Assembly: GCA_003210795.1 (NCBI GenBank)
Contig: QCUJ01000003.1
Coordinates: forward strand, 1 to 64,000
Reading direction: 5' to 3'
Length of the DNA: 64,000 nucleotides
From: Synechococcus sp. AG-679-B05
Lineage (GTDB): Bacteria; Cyanobacteriota; Cyanobacteriia; PCC-6307; Cyanobiaceae
Below are positions 43,412-52,382 of this stretch, piece by piece. The notes under the pieces were generated by a model. It saw nothing but the letters and a program-made list of their open reading frames with translations. It had not been told where the DNA came from and searched no databases. A program made the position numbers and the translations under genes. The stretch's first letter is position 1. Every line of letters starts with the position of its first letter.

Positions 43412-44466
43412 TGCAGAGCAGCGACCCTTCCACGCCGTCAGTTTCGGTTCTGGCCGAACACGTCTCTGAGCATCTTTCGGTGTTCGTGGTGGCCGAAAAC
43501 ACCGATTCCAAACGCCCTGCCAACGGCGGACTGCGGCTGCTCAACTACCCAAGCGATGAAGCCTGCATCGCCGACGGAGAGCGCCTGGCAGGTCTGATGA
43601 CACACAAGCATGACCTCTACGGCACCGGTTTCGCCGGCGGCAAGATCGTGGCTCGCGCCGCAGAACCCGATGCGGTCAAGGATGAACTCATCAGCGTCAC
43701 CGCGGAGCTTCTGGAGTCGCTTGACGGCGCGATGATCACCGGCTGTGATCTCAACACCAGCCTGGAGGACATGGAGCGTCTGACAGCGCTCACACCCCAC
43801 GTGTTGGCAGCGGTCGGCAGCCCGGTTGATGCCAGCGCCGCCACAGCCCACGGCACCCTCGGCGCTGTGGAAGCTGTGCTGGACGCAGAATTGAAGGATG
43901 CTGAACCCGGGCGTGCTCTTGTGCACGGTTGCGGTGCGGTAGGTGGAACGGTGGCGCGCCATCTGGTGGACCATGGCTGGACGGTGTTCACCGTCGATCT
44001 GGACCGGGACAAAGCTGCATTCCCCGGAGCCACCCCGCTGCCAGACAACTGCCCCTGGTGGGAATTGCAGCTGGATCTGTTCCTGCCCTGCTCGATTTCA
44101 GGACTGATCGACAGTGAAATGGCGGCGACCCTTCGAACCCCTGCTGTCGTTCCAGCGGCCAATGCCCCCTTCCAGCAGCCGCAGCTGGCTGACGACCTGC
44201 GCAGTCGCGGAGTGCGCGTGCTGCCGGACCCATTGGTCAATGCCGGAGCAGTGATCGCCGACTCGATCGAGCGCTTCTCACCCAATGTTTGGAAGGATGC
44301 GGGCGCCAAGGACGTCTACGCCTTTGTCCGCGACGAAGTGCGTCAGCGCGCCGCTGACTACCTCAACCAGCGGGACCAGGGCCTATCGGCGGGGGACGCC
44401 CTGGAAGAAGTGGCGGCCACTCCGAGCCATGAACCCATTGGCCTCAGCTTCGGAGACAGCGAATGA
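43411..44466 (+). CDS. Glu/Leu/Phe/Val dehydrogenase family protein
   Basis: 351 residues. GGLRLLNYPSDEACIADGER and LMTHKHDLYGTGFAGGK form the N-terminal substrate part with its lysines, DLNTSLEDMERL the acid segment, and RALVHGCGAVGGTVARHLVD the NAD(P) motif, followed by FLPCSISGLID and VVPAANAPF. Layout is that of leucine-type amino acid dehydrogenases, but several active-site blocks are altered from the classic text (FAGGK rather than GGAKGG). It should deaminate or aminate an amino acid, or act on an unusual substrate. Coupled to genes on both sides. Confidence 0.85.
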   Translation: MQSSDPSTPSVSVLAEHVSEHLSVFVVAENTDSKRPANGGLRLLNYPSDEACIADGERLAGLMTHKHDLYGTGFAGGKIVARAAEPDAVKDELISVTAELLESLDGAMITGCDLNTSLEDMERLTALTPHVLAAVGSPVDASAATAHGTLGAVEAVLDAELKDAEPGRALVHGCGAVGGTVARHLVDHGWTVFTVDLDRDKAAFPGATPLPDNCPWWELQLDLFLPCSISGLIDSEMAATLRTPAVVPAANAPFQQPQLADDLRSRGVRVLPDPLVNAGAVIADSIERFSPNVWKDAGAKDVYAFVRDEVRQRAADYLNQRDQGLSAGDALEEVAATPSHEPIGLSFGDSE

Positions 44467-45653
44467 GCATGCCCAACTCCATGCCCAGCAAGGCAGCGAT
44501 CGTGATCGTGGGCGGCGGCATGGCCGGCCTCAGTTGCGCTGCCTCCCTTGCACGTCGTGGCATCACGGACGTGGTTCTGCTGGAAGCACACACACTGGCC
44601 CACGCCAAAGCCAGCAGCTTCGGCGAAACACGCATGTTCCGGGAGATGTACTCCGACCCGGTGCTTTGTCGACTGGCGCAGGAGGCCAACAGGCTCTGGC
44701 GTGAGGAAGAGATCCACGCAGGAGAACAGCTGCGTGAGACCCACGGTTTGCTGTTTTACGGCGAAAGCTGGGATCAGGAAACGATCGAGGGATCCATCCC
44801 TGGTGCCCGTCGCGTCATGGACGACCAGGGCATCCCCTACGAGGCTCTCGATGCCAGCCAGATCGCCAGCCGTTTCCCACTGAAACCGAGGGCCGACTTC
44901 ACCGGTTTGTTTGAACCCACCGCGGGGGCCGTGCGCAGCGACAAGGTTGTCGCCCACTGGATCAACACCGCCCGCAACGCCGGTCATCATCTGATCGAAC
45001 ACTGCCCCGTGGCCGGTCTCGATGCTGATGGAGGGGGTGTGACCCTGGAGAACGGTGAGCACATCGCAGCGGGACAGCTGGTTGTGGCCTGCGGCATCTG
45101 GAGCCAGCTGCTGCTGGCTCCCCTGGGTCTGGCGCCGAAATTGGAGGTATGGCCCATGCTCTGGGCCCATTACACCGTCGATCCAGAGCTGGCCGATCGT
45201 TATCCCCAGTGGTTCTGCTTCCAGCGGGAGCGAGGGGATGATGGTGGGCTCTATTACGGCTTCCCCGTCCTCAGCCGAACCGACGATGGACGCCCGCGGA
45301 TCAAAGCCGGGATCGACTGGGCCCCCATGGAGCTTCGGGTCGCTGAACCCAATGCCATGGCCACAGAACCCCCGGCCCGCCTGGTGGAGCTGCTTGACAC
45401 CTTCTTGTTCAATGAGCTGGAGGGTGTGAGGGAGCGCGTGGAAACCGTGATCAGCCCTTATTCCATGGCGAGCGATGTGAATTTTGTGCTGGATCGACTC
45501 ACACCGAGGCTCAGCCTGTTCGCTGGAGGCTCCGGCCAGGCCTTCAAGTTCGCCCCCCTGATCGGCGATTCCCTGGCGCGGCTCGCCGCAGGCGAACAAC
45601 CAGCCGTGGACCTCTCCTGCTGGAGCCATCACCGCGACGCCGTCAGCGCCTGA
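44463..45653 (+). CDS. FAD-dependent amine oxidase (sarcosine/N-methyl amino acid oxidase type)
   Basis: 396 residues. IVIVGGGMAGLSCAASLARRG is the FAD dinucleotide fold and KASSFGETRMFREMYSDP the MSOX/MTOX signature with the R-x-F/Y segment. FEPTAGAVRSDKVVAHW and LVVACGIWSQLLL are typical DAO blocks. In place of the usual CxY the covalent FAD site may be FAGGSGQAFKFAP near the end (no Cys), so the flavin may be non-covalent. Substrates of the family include sarcosine and N-methyl amino acids. Starts four bases inside the dehydrogenase. Confidence 0.88.
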   Translation: MSMPNSMPSKAAIVIVGGGMAGLSCAASLARRGITDVVLLEAHTLAHAKASSFGETRMFREMYSDPVLCRLAQEANRLWREEEIHAGEQLRETHGLLFYGESWDQETIEGSIPGARRVMDDQGIPYEALDASQIASRFPLKPRADFTGLFEPTAGAVRSDKVVAHWINTARNAGHHLIEHCPVAGLDADGGGVTLENGEHIAAGQLVVACGIWSQLLLAPLGLAPKLEVWPMLWAHYTVDPELADRYPQWFCFQRERGDDGGLYYGFPVLSRTDDGRPRIKAGIDWAPMELRVAEPNAMATEPPARLVELLDTFLFNELEGVRERVETVISPYSMASDVNFVLDRLTPRLSLFAGGSGQAFKFAPLIGDSLARLAAGEQPAVDLSCWSHHRDAVSA

Positions 45654-45671
45654 CCCCTCCCCCGCCAACTC

Positions 45672-47219
45672 ATGTCTGAAATCCCCGCGAGCCAACGCTC
45701 CTGGTGGCGACAGCCACCCCTCTGGGTCGGCGCCGTCCCCCTGCTGATTTTCCTGCTGGTCTCCGCCGTCGACCTGGCTCTGGCCAAGCACTTCACCGAG
45801 AATAGTAAAGCCGTTATCAGCGATGCCCTGGGTGGGGTCTGGCAGTGGATGGTGGTCCTGCTGTTCCTGGTCGCCCTGATTCTGGCCATCAGCCCTGCCG
45901 GCAAACTCCGTCTCGGAGGGGCGGAAGCCAAACCGAGTCTCAAATTCTTCGATTGGTGCGCCGTACTGATCTGCACCCTGCTGGCGGGTGGTGGTGTCTT
46001 CTGGTCAGCGGCAGAGCCCCTGTACCACTTCCAAACGCCCTCGCCCATCTTCAAAGGCATCGAAGGTGGCACCGCCGCCGCAGTTGATCCTGCTTTGGCA
46101 GTGAGTTTTCTGCACTGGGGATTTCTGGCCTGGGCCCTGGTAGCCACGACCACCACCATCACCTTCTCCATTCTCGAGCAGCGCGGTGAACCGTTGCGTC
46201 CGCGCACCCTGCTGGTGAACATCGTCCCCCGCAGCTGGGTGGACGGACCGCTGGGTCACCTGGCGGACGGTCTCTCGGTGGTGTCTGCCATTGCCGGCAC
46301 CGTTGGCCCCCTCGGTTTTCTCTCACTTCAGCTCAGTAACGCTGCTGGACAACTGCCCTGGCTCACCGACAGTGCAGGCCTGCAATCTTTGGTGGTGCTT
46401 CTGCTGACAGCTGTGTTCGCCACATCCACCGTCAGTGGCATTCAGAAGGGAATCAAATGGCTCTCAGAGCTGAATGTTTGGCTCACACTCGCGATGGCGG
46501 CGGGGCTCTTGCTGCTGGGGCCGGGGCTATGGCTGATTGAGCATTTCTTCAGCGGATTCCTGACGTATCTGATTCAACTGCCGCAGATGGCCCTCACGCC
46601 GAATGTGGCTCCGGACAACTGGATCAACGGATGGACGGTCTTCTACTGGGGCTGGTTTCTGGGATATGCCCCGCTGATGGGCTTGTTCACCGCCGGGGTG
46701 AGCCGCGGCCGCAGCATTCGTGAGCTTGTGCTGGCAGTAGCGATCCTCTGCCCGATCGTGACAAACATTTGGTTCACGCTGCTGGGCGGCACCGGACTCC
46801 ACATGGAGCTGGAAGGTGGTGGCATCGGTGAGGCACTGGCCCAGAACGGTGCCGCAGCAGCACTGCTGAGCATTCTCAGCCAGCTACCACTGGCGGCGTT
46901 GCTGATTCCGGTGGGCCTCGTACTGGTGGTGCTGTTCATGTGCACAAGCGCCGATTCAATGAGCTATGCAGCGGCCATGGTCGTGAGTGGAAGGAACGAG
47001 CCACCTGCTTTTCTGCGCCTGTTCTGGGCCCTGATGATCGGCAGCCTCACCCTGGTGCTGCTGCGAATCGGATCCGGACTGGGAGACAGCACCTCCATCG
47101 ATGCGTTGCAGGCCTTCATCGTGATCACGGCAGTGCCCGTTACACCATTGGTGCTTGCCACGTTGTGGTCTGCGCCGCGGCTGGCCTGGAAGGAAGCCAA
47201 GCGGGAGGGACTCAGCTGA
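45672..47219 (+). CDS. BCCT family betaine/choline/carnitine-type transporter
   Basis: 515 residues with twelve hydrophobic helices. The signature WTVFYWGWFLGYAPLMGLFT is the Trp-rich TM8 site that binds quaternary ammonium groups, and VFWSAAEPLYHF is the TM4-type segment. CTSADSMSYAAA fits the family. Likely imports glycine betaine or a similar compound with Na or H. It ends the operon, 18 bases after the oxidase gene. Substrate specificity is not readable. Confidence 0.93.
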   Translation: MSEIPASQRSWWRQPPLWVGAVPLLIFLLVSAVDLALAKHFTENSKAVISDALGGVWQWMVVLLFLVALILAISPAGKLRLGGAEAKPSLKFFDWCAVLICTLLAGGGVFWSAAEPLYHFQTPSPIFKGIEGGTAAAVDPALAVSFLHWGFLAWALVATTTTITFSILEQRGEPLRPRTLLVNIVPRSWVDGPLGHLADGLSVVSAIAGTVGPLGFLSLQLSNAAGQLPWLTDSAGLQSLVVLLLTAVFATSTVSGIQKGIKWLSELNVWLTLAMAAGLLLLGPGLWLIEHFFSGFLTYLIQLPQMALTPNVAPDNWINGWTVFYWGWFLGYAPLMGLFTAGVSRGRSIRELVLAVAILCPIVTNIWFTLLGGTGLHMELEGGGIGEALAQNGAAAALLSILSQLPLAALLIPVGLVLVVLFMCTSADSMSYAAAMVVSGRNEPPAFLRLFWALMIGSLTLVLLRIGSGLGDSTSIDALQAFIVITAVPVTPLVLATLWSAPRLAWKEAKREGLS

Positions 47220-47910
47220 GGCAGTACACCAATCTCAAACCGACTGACGTTCGAGGCGAAGGAGCCTGTTGTGGATCAAATCCTTCAGGGGAGGTTTTCA
47301 CCATCATTGGTCGGGGGCCCTGGATGCTGTCTCCACGCTGAATGGAGATCAGGCTGACCTGCTGTAAACCGATCACCGCTGCCGTGGCCTTCGCCTGGGC
47401 CTTCCCACGCAACAGTGCCTCCGCCATCAGGGTCTGTTGCAACTTACGGTCCGCGTCTTCATCCGCCATCGACTGCATCCCCTGCTGACGCACCCCCGGC
47501 ATGGCGCCAACGGTCTGGATGAACGAATTGAAGTTGGCGGGAGTCACATCAGCCGATACCCCTGCTCTGGCCACGAACCGCTTCTCCACACCGTTGACTC
47601 GCTGGTGGCTTGTTGGAGCGGCAACCGTGAGTATCCCCTGAACCAGGGGCTGAAGCTCCCGCCGCAGTCGCCCAAGGCGCTGATTGAGCTGTTGCATCAC
47701 CGCCTGTTCGCTACGACCTTCACCGGTCACCGCAAGAGAAAACCGAAAACGGACGGCGGGGCTGGCGGCCTGCTCCCGCACCGAAAGCTCCAGCTGAGTG
47801 CCGTTACAAGCTGCAGACGCAGCCTGGACACTCGTGGCCAGGCCGGTCACAGCCGCATTGATCAGCAATAAACCAACCCCGCAACGCGACAAAAGCCGAC
47901 AGCAGACCAT
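47212..47910 (-). CDS. SIMPL domain (DUF541) exported protein
   Basis: 232 residues. An N-terminal hydrophobic leader (CGVGLLLINAAVTGLATSVQA) looks like a signal peptide with an AxA-type site. The mature part fits DUF541 with VTGEGRSEQAVMQQLNQRLG and KAQATAAVIGLQQVSL-type blocks. SIMPL proteins sit in the periplasm and assemble into large ring-like oligomers; role not defined. Convergent with the BCCT gene (8-base overlap). Confidence 0.85.
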   Translation of the reverse strand: MVCCRLLSRCGVGLLLINAAVTGLATSVQAASAACNGTQLELSVREQAASPAVRFRFSLAVTGEGRSEQAVMQQLNQRLGRLRRELQPLVQGILTVAAPTSHQRVNGVEKRFVARAGVSADVTPANFNSFIQTVGAMPGVRQQGMQSMADEDADRKLQQTLMAEALLRGKAQAKATAAVIGLQQVSLISIQRGDSIQGPRPMMVKTSPEGFDPQQAPSPRTSVGLRLVYCLS

Positions 47911-47993
47911 CAGAGCTCAGCAACTAGTCGAGGTTTAGCTCCAATCGACCATGCGAAGGAAACAGAACGATGTCCGACTCGGGGGCATGCGCC

Positions 47994-49463
47994 TCAGCTG
48001 GCACCCGCCCAGCTGCCATGAAGACCATGGGGTACGGCCAACGGCAGCTCCAACACTGCCACCTCTGAGAGATCTCGAGCATCGAGAATCACCAGATCCG
48101 ACGACGCGCGGGCTCCGTTCCAGACCAGGTCCAGCACCCAGCCGTCATCCTCGGAGTCAGCTCCAGGGCGACGCACCATCAACGGCTCACTGACGAAGCC
48201 TCTGGGTGCAGCACTCCAGGTGTGGGTGGATCCAGTGGCCAGATCAAGCTTCTGGATCGCCTGCAGCGGATCGTTTCCAGACTCCCGCTCGGTAACTGCC
48301 ATCCAGGCATACCGGGCGCTCAGGCCTTGACGCTGAGGATTCACCATGGCGAACTCGCAGGTGCGGTTGCTGATGCGCTCGGTCTGCACAGATTCCCGGC
48401 TGAGATCCAGACGGCAGCGATGAAGGATCCCCTCCGGCACCTTGTCAAAATCGACTTGGGCGAAGTCATCGTCGGGTCCGATGGAGGGGAAGTCGTCGTA
48501 GACGATGCTCTCCACCACCACCTGATCGCCATCCTCGAAAGCATTGAGGTGGTGAAACACAAATCCATCCGGCGCATCAAGGATGCGCGGCTGCTGGCCG
48601 GCAAAGCAACCTGAATCCCGGGGAATCAGCCAGAAGCGACCTTTGCCGCCGGGCTGAGACTTCAAACACTGGGCCGCTCCCTTTTCTCCGGTGACAAACG
48701 GAAGAGGATTGAACGCAATGGCGTTCTGGAGGAACACCGCCCAGTTGGGTGTGATGGCGAAGTCGTGCAGAAAGGCGAAACCGGAGAAGCTGTCGGAGCG
48801 GTCATGCAGCAGGGTTCCGGCATCCGAACCATCTGTGGCGAACTCCATCAAGCGAATGGTGCTGCGCGGTCCGGTCTTCACACCGAAAGTGACCATGCAG
48901 GGACGGCCGTTATGGCCGGGATCAAAGCGGGGATGGGCGCTGAAAGCCTCGCCCTTCTTCAACACGCCATCAAGATGGGAGAGGCCACGGGTCTCGAGGC
49001 TGAGAGGGTCGAGAGCGTGGGGCTCGGCGGCTTCCCACAGGGCCAGCAGTTGATCGCCGAGCCGCACCACGTTGGTATTCGCGATGTTTTTCAAACGCAG
49101 ATCGAAGGCATTGGCGAGCCGGCCACCGGGCTTCTGGCTACCGAACACACCGCGATAAAGCACCTTGCCGGCCTTTTCCTCCGCCAGCCAGCCCTCGGTG
49201 CGCACATAGCGATTGCTCAGTTGAACAGTGCCCTTGTCAAACCGCATGGCCGCGATCATGCCGTCGCCATCGAAAGGATGATGAACGCGGTGACCATCCC
49301 GCTCCATCCTGCCGGGTCCATTGCGGTAAAAAGTGCCATTTAGCTCAGCTGGAACCATTCCACTCACCGGGTTCAACACCACGGCGGTGAGTTCCTCTTC
49401 CACGTTGACGAAGGCGCTGGCCCAGTCGCTGCGGCTGTAGCTGCGGATGGGGGCGACGGTCAC
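47994..49463 (-). CDS. carotenoid cleavage dioxygenase (RPE65 family)
   Basis: 489 residues. GTFYRNGPGRMERDGHRVHHPFDGDGMI is close to the family start, and the four iron-binding histidines can be placed in SAHPRFDPGHNG, FLHDFAITPNW, FVFHHLNAFEDGD and PHGLHGSW (last). It is a non-haem iron enzyme that splits carotenoids or apocarotenals. Substrate not readable. No transit or signal peptide. Confidence 0.93.
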   Translation of the reverse strand: MTVAPIRSYSRSDWASAFVNVEEELTAVVLNPVSGMVPAELNGTFYRNGPGRMERDGHRVHHPFDGDGMIAAMRFDKGTVQLSNRYVRTEGWLAEEKAGKVLYRGVFGSQKPGGRLANAFDLRLKNIANTNVVRLGDQLLALWEAAEPHALDPLSLETRGLSHLDGVLKKGEAFSAHPRFDPGHNGRPCMVTFGVKTGPRSTIRLMEFATDGSDAGTLLHDRSDSFSGFAFLHDFAITPNWAVFLQNAIAFNPLPFVTGEKGAAQCLKSQPGGKGRFWLIPRDSGCFAGQQPRILDAPDGFVFHHLNAFEDGDQVVVESIVYDDFPSIGPDDDFAQVDFDKVPEGILHRCRLDLSRESVQTERISNRTCEFAMVNPQRQGLSARYAWMAVTERESGNDPLQAIQKLDLATGSTHTWSAAPRGFVSEPLMVRRPGADSEDDGWVLDLVWNGARASSDLVILDARDLSEVAVLELPLAVPHGLHGSWAGAS

Positions 49464-49523
49464 AGGTGAGTCTTCAACGTTCGTCCATCATCTCGTAACG
49501 GACTGTGAAGCGCGGCAACAGAG

Positions 49524-50165
49524 TCAGTTCGCGCCGGCTTGCTCCAGCACACCCTTACTGCTGGGAACGGCGCCAGCACGGCGCGGATCCACCTCGGTGG
49601 ACATGCGCAGGGCACGGGAAAAAGCCTTGAAGCAAGCTTCCACGATGTGGTGGGAATTGACGCCATCCAGCTGACGGATGTGCAGGGTCATGCCGCTGTT
49701 GTTCACCACGGCCACGAAAAATTCCTTGACCAGTTCAGTGTCGTAACTGCCAATTTTCTGGCTGGGAATAGCAAGCCCGTAGCTGAGGTGCGGCCGCCCG
49801 GAACAATCAAGGGCCACCTGAACCAGAGCCTCATCCAGCGGTGCCACGAAGTGCCCGAAACGTTGAATGCCACGTCGATCACCGAGGGCCTGGGCAAGGG
49901 CCTGACCCAAAGCGATCCCGACGTCTTCATTGGTGTGGTGATCATCGATGTGGGTATCACCCACCGCATTGATCTGCAGATCGATCAGCCCATGGCTGCT
50001 GATCTGGTGGAGCATGTGGTCAAGAAACGGCACGCCGGTACTGATCTGACACTGGCCGACACCATCCAGATTGAGGCGCACCTTCACGTCGGTTTCACCG
50101 GTGACCCGATGGATGTCTCCCTGACGTGCCATCACAAACGATCCAGTGTCCTCATCGTGCCTCAC
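49524..50165 (-). CDS. hisB: imidazoleglycerol-phosphate dehydratase
   Basis: HisB dehydrates imidazoleglycerol phosphate in histidine synthesis. 213 residues from GTG at 50165, which overlaps the fabI stop; ATG at 50129 is the more usual family start and both are possible. [19 protein letters not shown] and [17 protein letters not shown] are the metal-binding histidine motifs, and [17 protein letters not shown] is the second. Shares an operon with fabI. Confidence 0.96.
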   Translation of the reverse strand: MRHDEDTGSFVMARQGDIHRVTGETDVKVRLNLDGVGQCQISTGVPFLDHMLHQISSHGLIDLQINAVGDTHIDDHHTNEDVGIALGQALAQALGDRRGIQRFGHFVAPLDEALVQVALDCSGRPHLSYGLAIPSQKIGSYDTELVKEFFVAVVNNSGMTLHIRQLDGVNSHHIVEACFKAFSRALRMSTEVDPRRAGAVPSSKGVLEQAGAN

Positions 50166-50944
50166 ATTCCGTTGACGCAGTAGCCCGCATCCACATAAAT
50201 GGTCTGGCCGGAAATGCCACTGGCCAGGTCACTCAGTAAGAAAGCTGCGGTGCCGCCAACCTCCATCTGCGTGACTGTACGGCGCAGGGGAGCCTTCTCC
50301 TCGACGTTGTGAATCATGTCGAGGATTCCGCCAATGGCTGAGCTGGCGAGTGTCCGTATCGGGCCTGCGCTGATGGCATTGACGCGCACCTGCTTCTCAG
50401 GGCCCAACTCTGCCGCGAGATAACGCACTGAAGCTTCCAGAGCAGCTTTGGCCACACCCATCACGTTGTAGTTGGGGATCGCCCGCTCAGCCCCCAGATA
50501 GGAGAGGGTGATCACGCCGGCTTTCTCGCTGAACAGCGGCTTGGCATGGGCACAGAGTGGAGCGAGGGAGTAGGCGCTGATATCGAGGGAGCGGGCAAAA
50601 CCCTCCGCAGTGGTGGCGCTGTAGTCGCCGATCAACTCTTCCTTGCCGGCAAAGGCCAGACAGTGGACCAGACCATCTAGAACGCCCCACTTGTTCTTGA
50701 TTTCAGCGAAGACCTCCGCCATCTGATCGGCATCCTGCACGTTCAGGGGCAGAAACAGGCTGGGCTCGAGCGGTGCGGTGAGCTCACGAACCTTGGCTTC
50801 AAAGCGGCCCTTTTCATCCGGTAGGTAGGTGATGCCCAGGTCTGCACCGGCTGCATTGAGCTGCTGAGCAATTCCCCAGGCGATCGAACGATTGTTGGCG
50901 ATGCCGGTGACGAGAATCTTCTTGCCGGTGAGATCAAGCAGCAT
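50162..50944 (-). CDS. fabI: enoyl-[acyl-carrier-protein] reductase [NADH]
   Basis: 260 residues of the SDR-type Fab[21 protein letters not shown] is the cofactor loop; [20 protein letters not shown] holds the Tyr-x6-Lys active site; [16 protein letters not shown] the substrate lid. Reduces enoyl-ACP in the last step of fatty acid elongation. Overlaps hisB by four bases. Start ATG at 50944, divergent from the photolyase-like gene. Confidence 0.97.
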   Translation of the reverse strand: MLLDLTGKKILVTGIANNRSIAWGIAQQLNAAGADLGITYLPDEKGRFEAKVRELTAPLEPSLFLPLNVQDADQMAEVFAEIKNKWGVLDGLVHCLAFAGKEELIGDYSATTAEGFARSLDISAYSLAPLCAHAKPLFSEKAGVITLSYLGAERAIPNYNVMGVAKAALEASVRYLAAELGPEKQVRVNAISAGPIRTLASSAIGGILDMIHNVEEKAPLRRTVTQMEVGGTAAFLLSDLASGISGQTIYVDAGYCVNGM

Positions 50945-51026
50945 CGGAACGGACCGGAACGGTTTACATCGCGCGATTCTCCCCTATCCCCCGCCAAGAT
51001 CTCGATCCAACGTTCTGCATAGGCCG

Positions 51027-51935
51027 GTGCCCACCGTCCAGATCACACCAATCCCTGGGGATCTTCCGAGAGAGTTCGCCTCCCGAGATGCGCTTGAACA
51101 ACTGCTGGCGGAGGAATTCCCCGAAGCGGAAGGATCCCTCAGCCCGATTCGAGGAGGCCACCGGGCCGCCGAAGCCAAGTTGGCCCAGGTCAATCCGGCG
51201 CGCTACGCCAAAAGCCGCAACCATCTCAATGGCGCGGTGACTGGTCTATCCCCTTACATCCGCCATGGCGTTCTCACACTTGCGGAAGTGAGGGATGCGG
51301 TGTTTCAGCGAATCCGCAACCGAAATGACGGCAGCAAGCTGATCAACGAGCTGGGCTGGCGCGACTTCTGGCAACGGATGTGGCTGGAGTTAGGTGAAGG
51401 CATCCACGACGATCAGGAAGAGCCCAAGACAGGCCATGCAGCAGGCAGTTATGCCAAGGAGCTCCCTGCTGATGTGCGTGAGGGAACCACGGGGCTGGCC
51501 TGTATGGATGGGTTCCGCGATGAGCTGGTGACCACAGGCTGGCTGCACAACCATGCCCGTATGTGGATGGCGGCCTGGTTGGTGCACTGGCGTCGCGTGC
51601 ATTGGAAAGCAGGAGCTGACTGGTTTCTGGAGCACCTGGTCGATGGCGACCCTGCCAGCAACAACCTCAGCTGGCAGTGGGTGGCCAGCACCTTCAGCCA
51701 CAAGCCTTACTTCTTCAACAGAGACAACCTGGTGCGCTATGGCGGCACGCGGCATTGCGACGACTGCAGCAGCGTTGGCCGTTGCCCTTTCGACGGCACC
51801 TATGAGCAGCTGGAGAGCCAGTTGTTTGCACCAATGCCGGCGATCCGCAGCAGCGGCAATGGCGGGAATGGCCGCAACAGACGCCGCAGCGGTGCCAGGG
51901 CCGCCTTGGCTCGGCCCAAGCGAAAAGCCCCGTAG
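51027..51935 (+). CDS. photolyase/cryptochrome FAD-binding domain protein
   Basis: 302 residues from GTG at 51027. It consists of only the helical FAD-binding part of the photolyase family: ELGWRDFWQRMWL, TTGLACMDGFRDELVTTGWL, HNHARMWMAAWL and DPASNNLSWQWVASTFSHKP. The N-terminal alpha/beta antenna domain is missing from this gene, but the next gene encodes something like it. CDDCSSVGRC near the C-terminus gives three Cys that could bind a metal or cluster. The tail is Gly/Arg-rich. DNA repair or signalling role cannot be told. Confidence 0.88.
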   Translation: MPTVQITPIPGDLPREFASRDALEQLLAEEFPEAEGSLSPIRGGHRAAEAKLAQVNPARYAKSRNHLNGAVTGLSPYIRHGVLTLAEVRDAVFQRIRNRNDGSKLINELGWRDFWQRMWLELGEGIHDDQEEPKTGHAAGSYAKELPADVREGTTGLACMDGFRDELVTTGWLHNHARMWMAAWLVHWRRVHWKAGADWFLEHLVDGDPASNNLSWQWVASTFSHKPYFFNRDNLVRYGGTRHCDDCSSVGRCPFDGTYEQLESQLFAPMPAIRSSGNGGNGRNRRRSGARAALARPKRKAP

Positions 51936-51947
51936 GACGCCACGACG

Positions 51948-52382
51948 ATGAAACGACCGATTCTTTGGATTCATGAGGAGGCCCTCGGCCCCACCAATCC
52001 CGCGCTGCGGGCCTGGCCCCAGGCGCCGGCCCTGTTCGTTTTCGACACGGAGTGGATTCAGCGCAGCCGGATCAGCCGCAAACGGCTGGGGTTTCTCTAT
52101 GAAGCTGCCCTGGAATTGCCCCTAACTTTGCGCAAAGGAGATGTGGCCGCTGAAGTTCTGGCCTTCGCGCATCGCCACCGGGCCGACGGCGTGGTGACAA
52201 GCACCGGGGTGGACCCGCGGCTGCAGCAGATCACCGAAGCGATCAAAACAGTGCTGCCCCTGCAGGAACTGGACCCCGATCCCTTTGTGGAGCTGCCCCG
52301 GCCGCCACGACTGGGACGATTCAGTCGCTACTGGCGCGAAGCCGAACCCGTGGTTTGGGAGAGCTATTCCCGAACGGGTTGA
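51948..52382 (+). CDS. photolyase-like N-terminal alpha/beta domain protein
   Basis: 144 residues. ILWIHEEALGPTNPALRAWP, then ALFVFDTEWI, RLGFLYEAALELPL and RKGDVAAEVLAFAHRHRADG follow the order of the photolyase Rossmann-like domain; GRFSRYWREAEPVVWE recalls the interdomain segment. It starts 12 bases after the FAD-domain gene, so both halves of a photolyase are made separately and in reversed gene order. The call is by pattern, and weaker than for the FAD part. Overlaps the next minus gene by 19 bases. Confidence 0.65.
   Translation: MKRPILWIHEEALGPTNPALRAWPQAPALFVFDTEWIQRSRISRKRLGFLYEAALELPLTLRKGDVAAEVLAFAHRHRADGVVTSTGVDPRLQQITEAIKTVLPLQELDPDPFVELPRPPRLGRFSRYWREAEPVVWESYSRTG

Noticed and set aside
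43438-44309. Long minus-strand frames opposite the dehydrogenase gene
   Set aside because: GC-rich DNA gives long antisense frames; the plus-strand gene fits its family and operon.
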